A stretch of 12,219 nt of DNA from contig JAAUTM010000009.1 in assembly GCA_012031455.1 (NCBI GenBank), positions 1 to 12,219 on the forward strand, given 5' to 3'. This stretch comes from Phycisphaerales bacterium (GTDB lineage Bacteria; Planctomycetota; Phycisphaerae; Phycisphaerales; Phycisphaeraceae). The notes beneath the pieces were generated by a model that did no database searches, had not been told where the DNA came from, and saw only the letters and a list, made by a program, of their open reading frames with translations. The number at the start of each line of letters is the position of its first letter. Position 1 is the stretch's first letter. Below, piece after piece: positions 8,609-12,219 of this stretch. The translations under genes and the position numbers were made by a program.

Positions 8609-8621
8609 ATGTTGATCCGAT
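8609..8621. promoter_or_regulatory. Shared 13-mer ATGTTGATCCGAT upstream of sulfatase 3
   Basis: ATGTTGATCCGAT lies 24-36 bp upstream of the sulfatase 3 start. The same 13 bases recur, in opposite orientation, at 11526-11538 upstream of the beta-helix gene, and an 11/13 match occurs at 9608-9620 upstream of the DUF1961 gene. On the coding strand, CATAAT inside or next to it resembles a -10 box. A regulator-binding site is inferred; a chance 13-mer repeat in a window this size is possible. Confidence 0.3.
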
Positions 8622-8710
8622 AGTCATCACTTGATCCATATGTCCTGCTCATTGTAGTAAACTGATAAAGACTGGGGTTTGGTTGACCCGACCGCTATAC
8701 TTAACATTCC

Positions 8711-9541
8711 CTACTCATTTGTCTCCAACATAGAGACACGAAAGTCCCGGTATCGGGCACCTCGAGTACACATATGGCGAAGGCCTATGCGCCCTTCAGT
8801 AATCGGGGGCAGGTTGTTATTCTGCCAGTGGCACAAATGATCCTTCTCGTTATTACGTATATAGAAGTAAAGATCATCATCTTTCTTAATCACCGTGATC
8901 TTATGGGCCACTCCGGGATTGAAAAAGCCAGTGTTAAAATAGTCAGGCTCAAGGTCTGTGCCATCCAGACCTTTTCCTGATGGCATATACCGTCTGGCGC
9001 GAATGTAATCCCTCTCCGGATCGTCGCTGGCCGATGGGTTAGTAGCATAGGATATATGATAAGTGTTCATGTGGTTAAAGTACGTTTTCATGGCTGGGAC
9101 TTCACGTAGTTGGGCCCACTCGGCAATATCTTTGGAATACGGGTCGATGTTGCTTCCCGTAGCCTGTACATAGAGAATGTTAACAAATGCGGGAATCGAA
9201 TCTAGCCGTGTATATTCATATTCAATTTTAATATCCCCCTTGAAGCTCTGTCGCGTCCAAAGCACAGCATGGCAGGAATCATCCTTGCGCGTGGGTCCCG
9301 CCCAGAAATCTATACCCTGAGCACTGTGAGTGATCTTGGCTTTAAGGCCATCAAGTGTCCACTTCTCCTTCCAGCTCTCTTCGCAGCTATCCGTGAACAC
9401 TTCTTTCCAGCCGGCGCTATTGAGGCCTTGGAACTGTTTCATGATATCATCTTTACCTTCATTTGCATCGTTAGCAATTGCATGATTAAAACCGCTAATA
9501 CACAGCATCAGTACAACAACATATGTTCTTAATCCATTCAT
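8711..9541 (-). CDS. DUF1961-family secreted protein
   Basis: The start is set at ATG 9541-9539, preceded by AAGGGG 6 nt upstream; a longer in-frame start at 9604 would bury the signal peptide and lacks such a site. The 276-residue protein opens with a signal peptide (MNGLRTYVVVLMLCISGF, cleavage near AIA/ND at residue 23). The mature part resembles DUF1961 proteins, which have a concanavalin-A-like jelly-roll: W-K-E-V-F-T-D, W-T-L-D-G, HAVLWTRQSFKGDIKIEYEY, VNILYVQATG, MNTYHISYA, DYIRARRYMPSGKG, FFNPGVAHKITVIKK and the C-terminal GRIGLRHMCTRGARYRDF. The fold is shared with many glycan-binding and glycan-cleaving enzymes, but I know of no activity that can be assigned with confidence. The gene is intact. 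It lies between the beta-helix gene and sulfatase 3 on the same strand, which supports extracytoplasmic work on the same polysaccharide. Confidence 0.8.
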   Translation of the reverse strand: MNGLRTYVVVLMLCISGFNHAIANDANEGKDDIMKQFQGLNSAGWKEVFTDSCEESWKEKWTLDGLKAKITHSAQGIDFWAGPTRKDDSCHAVLWTRQSFKGDIKIEYEYTRLDSIPAFVNILYVQATGSNIDPYSKDIAEWAQLREVPAMKTYFNHMNTYHISYATNPSASDDPERDYIRARRYMPSGKGLDGTDLEPDYFNTGFFNPGVAHKITVIKKDDDLYFYIRNNEKDHLCHWQNNNLPPITEGRIGLRHMCTRGARYRDFRVSMLETNE

Positions 9542-9607
9542 GATAAGCCCCTTGATATATCCATATGCCGGTGGATAAGAATCGTTTATGGGTAATTTTT
9601 TCACTAT

Positions 9608-9620
9608 ACCGTATCAACAT
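9608..9620. promoter_or_regulatory. Variant of the shared 13-mer upstream of the DUF1961 gene
   Basis: ACCGTATCAACAT matches ATCGGATCAACAT (11526-11538) at 11 of 13 positions and lies 67-79 bp upstream of the DUF1961 start. On the coding strand it reads ATGTTGATACGGT and is followed by ATAG. It is the weakest of the three copies and the distance to the start differs between genes. Confidence 0.22.
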
Positions 9621-9687
9621 TAAACCGCATACCCTGACTGTGAATATATCACCGACTCTGAAACATCTGCTTTACCAATTAGTTTCT

Positions 9688-11474
9688 TTAGGGCTGCGGC
9701 CAGAAGCCTGCAGGAACTAGATCGGGTATAGCCTCAGGTTTACGCGGGACCTGTAACATCGGCTCGCCATAGGACAGGGCTCCCACATCGGGAGTTCACC
9801 GGTGAAGTATCCGGGGCCAGTACCGGGCAACTTGCCATCATAAATCTTGGAAAGATCGATGCCGCGTTTGCGGGCCGGACTGTCGGCGGTTAGCCGGAAA
9901 TCCCGTTGCTCATAATTCTCAACAAACAAGCCCACCGGGCCTTCATGCCAAAGACTGTGCTGCTCTTTATCCAATCGCGTGGCCAATTCGATCCCGCTTT
10001 TCCAATTCTTGGATTCCGTCCGCAAAACAAAGACGTTGTAGTCGCTCTTCCAGTTAGGCTCCATGGACTCCAGATTACCCCACCATCGGCCAGTCAGAAA
10101 CAGGTTGTTGTAGAAATGGATATCAGGCACACCGATGCCCTGGATTTTATTATCGTTGATAGCAGATAACGAAGTACAGGTGTTGTGATATACATAGGCC
10201 ACTGCGCGTCGCAATTCTTTAGCACCATAATTTCGTAGATCCTCATTGTTGCCAATAAATATATTTCGGTAAACATACAATGGGCCTCTATCGATACCCT
10301 TGATCCGCACTGCACAACGCACATTGATCACCATATTGTGATGCCAATGGCTGTCTATCGCTCCGCTGTTGGGCTCCAGAGCATCATCAGTGAGGTTCAT
10401 TATAAGATTATGATGAACACGCAAACCCTTATTCATCTCGATATTGGCATCGCGTGATGCTTCATCCATGGGATAGGACATCCAGTTCATATCGTGGATA
10501 CCATTCCAATGGCCGTCGATGGTATTGTCGTGAATCTCGTGACCGCCAATCGTGCAACGAAGATTAATACCGTGACGATCGTAGAACCCGCCTCGCTTGT
10601 GAGCTGTCCAATTATCCCACGATTCCACTTTTTTCTTTGGGTTCAGAACACCAAGAGCATTGAGCGTGATTTGGTTGAAGCGAAGTGTGCAACGATCTGT
10701 CTCACTATCCAACCAGATTCCGAAATCGTGGATGATATTACAGTTTTCTACCACCGTTCCCAGCGATTTCTTGACAAAAACACCATAGGAACCATTGCGT
10801 ATTTCCAAACCGCGCAGCACAACGCGATCCACACCTTCCACCAACACTACCGGTTCTCTGGGGGCAAAGGTGAATTTCATCTGACGTGGATCTTTCATCC
10901 CATCAAAGCGGATAATCAGATCTTTGGTTTTATGCCGCCACATGGTCAAGGCCCCTACACCTGACCAGCGTCCCTCGATACCATTCTTGAATAATGAGTC
11001 AGGGTGCCATGCACTACCACGATCCTTCTCAGTCCCGACTCGATTTTCATCCAGCAGGGTCACGCCTTTACCATCGGCAGTGATGGTAAACGGCTCGAAA
11101 TCCAGCTTGATACGATACACCCCCGGGGCTACATCAAAAGCTGGTTCCCACTTGGTATTGACCGGGTTGCTGCCATCAATGACGGCACCAGGCTGACCTT
11201 CGAGGATCAACGGCTTGCCGAACTCACCACCACGTTTGAACTTCACCCGCTCTTGATATACACCGGGTGATACTAAAATGGTGTCCCCCGCTCCTGCCTG
11301 ATCCAATGCAGACTGGATCGTCCGCAGTGGACGCTCCGCGGAGCCATCACCATTGCTGGTGCCATTAACGGAGACATGAAGCACACGGGCATGAAGGGAA
11401 GTAACCATCACTAACACTGCAGCAATTGCTACAAGATATCTTAGTAACGAAGTTGGGAATATAGGTCGGTGCAT
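9688..11474 (-). CDS. Secreted right-handed parallel beta-helix protein (C-terminal frameshift)
   Basis: Start ATG 11474-11472 has CAGGAG 7 nt upstream. A signal peptide covers residues 1-29 (LLRYLVAIAAVLVMVTSLHA, cut near LHA/R). Residues about 30-75 are a DUF1565-like opening (VLHVSVNGTSNGDGSAERPL, TIQSALDQAGAGDTI, VSPGVYQERV) found in front of beta-helix domains. The body is a parallel beta-helix with repeated N/D-rich turns: VVLRGLEIRNGSYGV, VENCNIIHDFGI, HEIHDNTIDGHWNGIHDMNW, VHHNLIMNLTDDALEPNSG, YVYRNIFIGNN. This fold is typical of polysaccharide lyases and some glycosidases; DDALEPNSG is a candidate active-site region but the family number is uncertain. The uncorrected frame ends at 9717 in an unlike tail. 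Restoring one base in the GGG at 9790-9792 (plus strand) gives PDVGALSYGEPMLQVPRKPE and TAA 9690-9688, matching the downstream paralogue. Corrected length is 595 residues. Confidence 0.82.
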
Positions 11475-11525
11475 GATACTACTCCTGATCGAAATCCACT
11501 CAATACTCGTATATATTTTATATCA

Positions 11526-11538
11526 ATCGGATCAACAT
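11526..11538. promoter_or_regulatory. Shared 13-mer upstream of the beta-helix gene, near a TATAAA box
   Basis: ATCGGATCAACAT is the exact reverse complement of 8609-8621 and lies 52-64 bp upstream of the beta-helix start. On the coding strand it is followed 3 bp later by TATAAA (11522-11517), a -10-like box, so it would sit in the -10/-35 spacer, a common place for a repressor site. A TTGACA hexamer lies further up (11559-11554) but not at proper spacing to that box. Confidence 0.35.
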
Positions 11539-11578
11539 TTCATTTCGAAAGTTTGTCAAGGAGTTTACACCGTCGTGT

Positions 11579-12219
11579 TTAGCGTTTCAGGGCATCCGAA
11601 GCCTGCGGCCAGAAGCCTGCAGGAATCAGATCGGGGATCGCCTCAGGTTTGCGCGGGACCTGTAACATCGGCTCGCCGTAGGACAGGGCGCCCACATCCG
11701 GAGCTTCGCCGGTGAAGTATCCGGGGCCAGCACCGGGAAGCTTGCCATCATGAATCTTCGAAAGATCGATGCCGCGTTTGCGGGCCGGACTGTCGGCGGT
11801 TAGCCGGAAATCCGATGCTTCATAGTTCTCGACAAACAGTGACACAGGTCCCTCGTGCCAGAGACTATTCTTTTCCTTTCCCAGTCGCCTGGCAAGTTCA
11901 ATCCCCTCTTTCCACTTGTCGGATTCAGCCCTAAGGACAAAGACGTTGTAATCGCTCTTCCAATTGGGCTCCATGGATTGAAGATTGCCCCACCATCGGC
12001 CCGTCAGAAACAGGTTGTTGTAGAATTGGTAACCGGGCACACCATAGCCTTGTATTTTATTATCGTTGATGGCTGCCCAGGATGTGCTGGTGTTATGGTA
12101 GATGAAGGCCTGGGCATGTCGAAGTGTTCTTCCACCTCCAAAAGTTGCGGACATCCTGATTGTTGTTAATAAATACATTGCGATAAACATAGAGAGGACC
12201 TTTTTCGATACCCTTGATG
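11579..12219 (-). CDS. Second right-handed beta-helix protein, C-terminal part (5' end outside window, frameshifted)
   Basis: This paralogue of the neighbouring beta-helix gene is cut by the right window edge, leaving roughly the last 212 residues. From the edge it reads KGIEKGPLYVYRNVFINNNQ, aligned to KGIDRGPLYVYRNIFIGNN of the other copy. It then shifts +1 at an AAAA run (12140-12143, plus strand) and continues GGGRTLRHAQAFIYHNTSTS, AINDNKIQGYGVP, FYNNLFLTGRWWGNLQ, NWKSDYNVFVL, FRLTADSPARKRGIDLSKI and PDVGALSYGEPMLQVPRK, to TAA 11581-11579. By eye there are about 24 differences over about 167 aligned residues (about 86% identity). The tail FWPQASDALKR is longer than in the other copy. The two genes are in tandem, separated by 104 bp, consistent with recent duplication. 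Function is inferred only through the fold: exported carbohydrate-active or carbohydrate-binding. Confidence 0.8.
   Translation of the reverse strand, partial: SRVSKKVLSMFIAMYLLTTIRMSATFGGGRTLRHAQAFIYHNTSTSWAAINDNKIQGYGVPGYQFYNNLFLTGRWWGNLQSMEPNWKSDYNVFVLRAESDKWKEGIELARRLGKEKNSLWHEGPVSLFVENYEASDFRLTADSPARKRGIDLSKIHDGKLPGAGPGYFTGEAPDVGALSYGEPMLQVPRKPEAIPDLIPAGFWPQASDALKR

Noticed and set aside
9542..9604. N-terminal extension of the DUF1961 protein to 9604
   Set aside because: The extension precedes a typical signal peptide, and ATG 9541 has its own AAGGGG site.

Overview
The window reads as part of a sulfated-polysaccharide utilisation locus from a bacterium of the PVC superphylum (Planctomycetota/Phycisphaerae, Lentisphaerota, Kiritimatiellota or Verrucomicrobiota; the sequence alone does not separate these). 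The taxonomic hint comes from three things seen together: a PEP-CTERM exported protein, a pseudopilin-like protein with an H-X9-DG C-terminus, and several S1-type sulfatases beside a LacI-family regulator. No rRNA, tRNA, CRISPR array, transposase or phage gene was found.

Layout, plus strand: the C-terminal end of a LacI/GalR regulator (2-358); a PEP-CTERM protein (394-1557) followed by a hairpin; an H-X9-DG pseudopilin-like gene (1689-2446) ending at a textbook intrinsic terminator (2462-2493); a MITE/BIME-like inverted repeat (2512-2684); sulfatase 1 (2743-4171); a short intergenic region with a 19-bp palindrome (4226-4244); an alpha/beta hydrolase of the acetyl-xylan-esterase-like type (about 4316-5509); and sulfatase 2 (5539-7032). 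Minus strand, converging on these: a truncated right-handed beta-helix protein (11579-12219), a full-length paralogue (9688-11474), a DUF1961 protein (8711-9541) and sulfatase 3 (7113-8585).

Inferred working: the exported DUF1961 and beta-helix proteins, both with signal peptides, would bind or cleave a polysaccharide outside the cytoplasm. The three sulfatases and the esterase-like hydrolase, which show no clear signal peptide, would remove sulfate and acyl groups from imported fragments. The LacI-type regulator and short repeated motifs upstream of several genes may provide control. The actual glycan cannot be deduced.

The strongest technical feature is that at least nine single- or double-base indels, many in short homopolymers or dinucleotide runs, interrupt seven of the ten genes (all three sulfatases, the hydrolase, the pseudopilin and both beta-helix genes). 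With each indel compensated, every full-length gene gives a whole-codon ORF with family motifs intact and almost no nonsense mutations. Sequencing or assembly error is therefore more likely than gene decay. Coordinates for broken genes are given for the reconstructed full-length gene.
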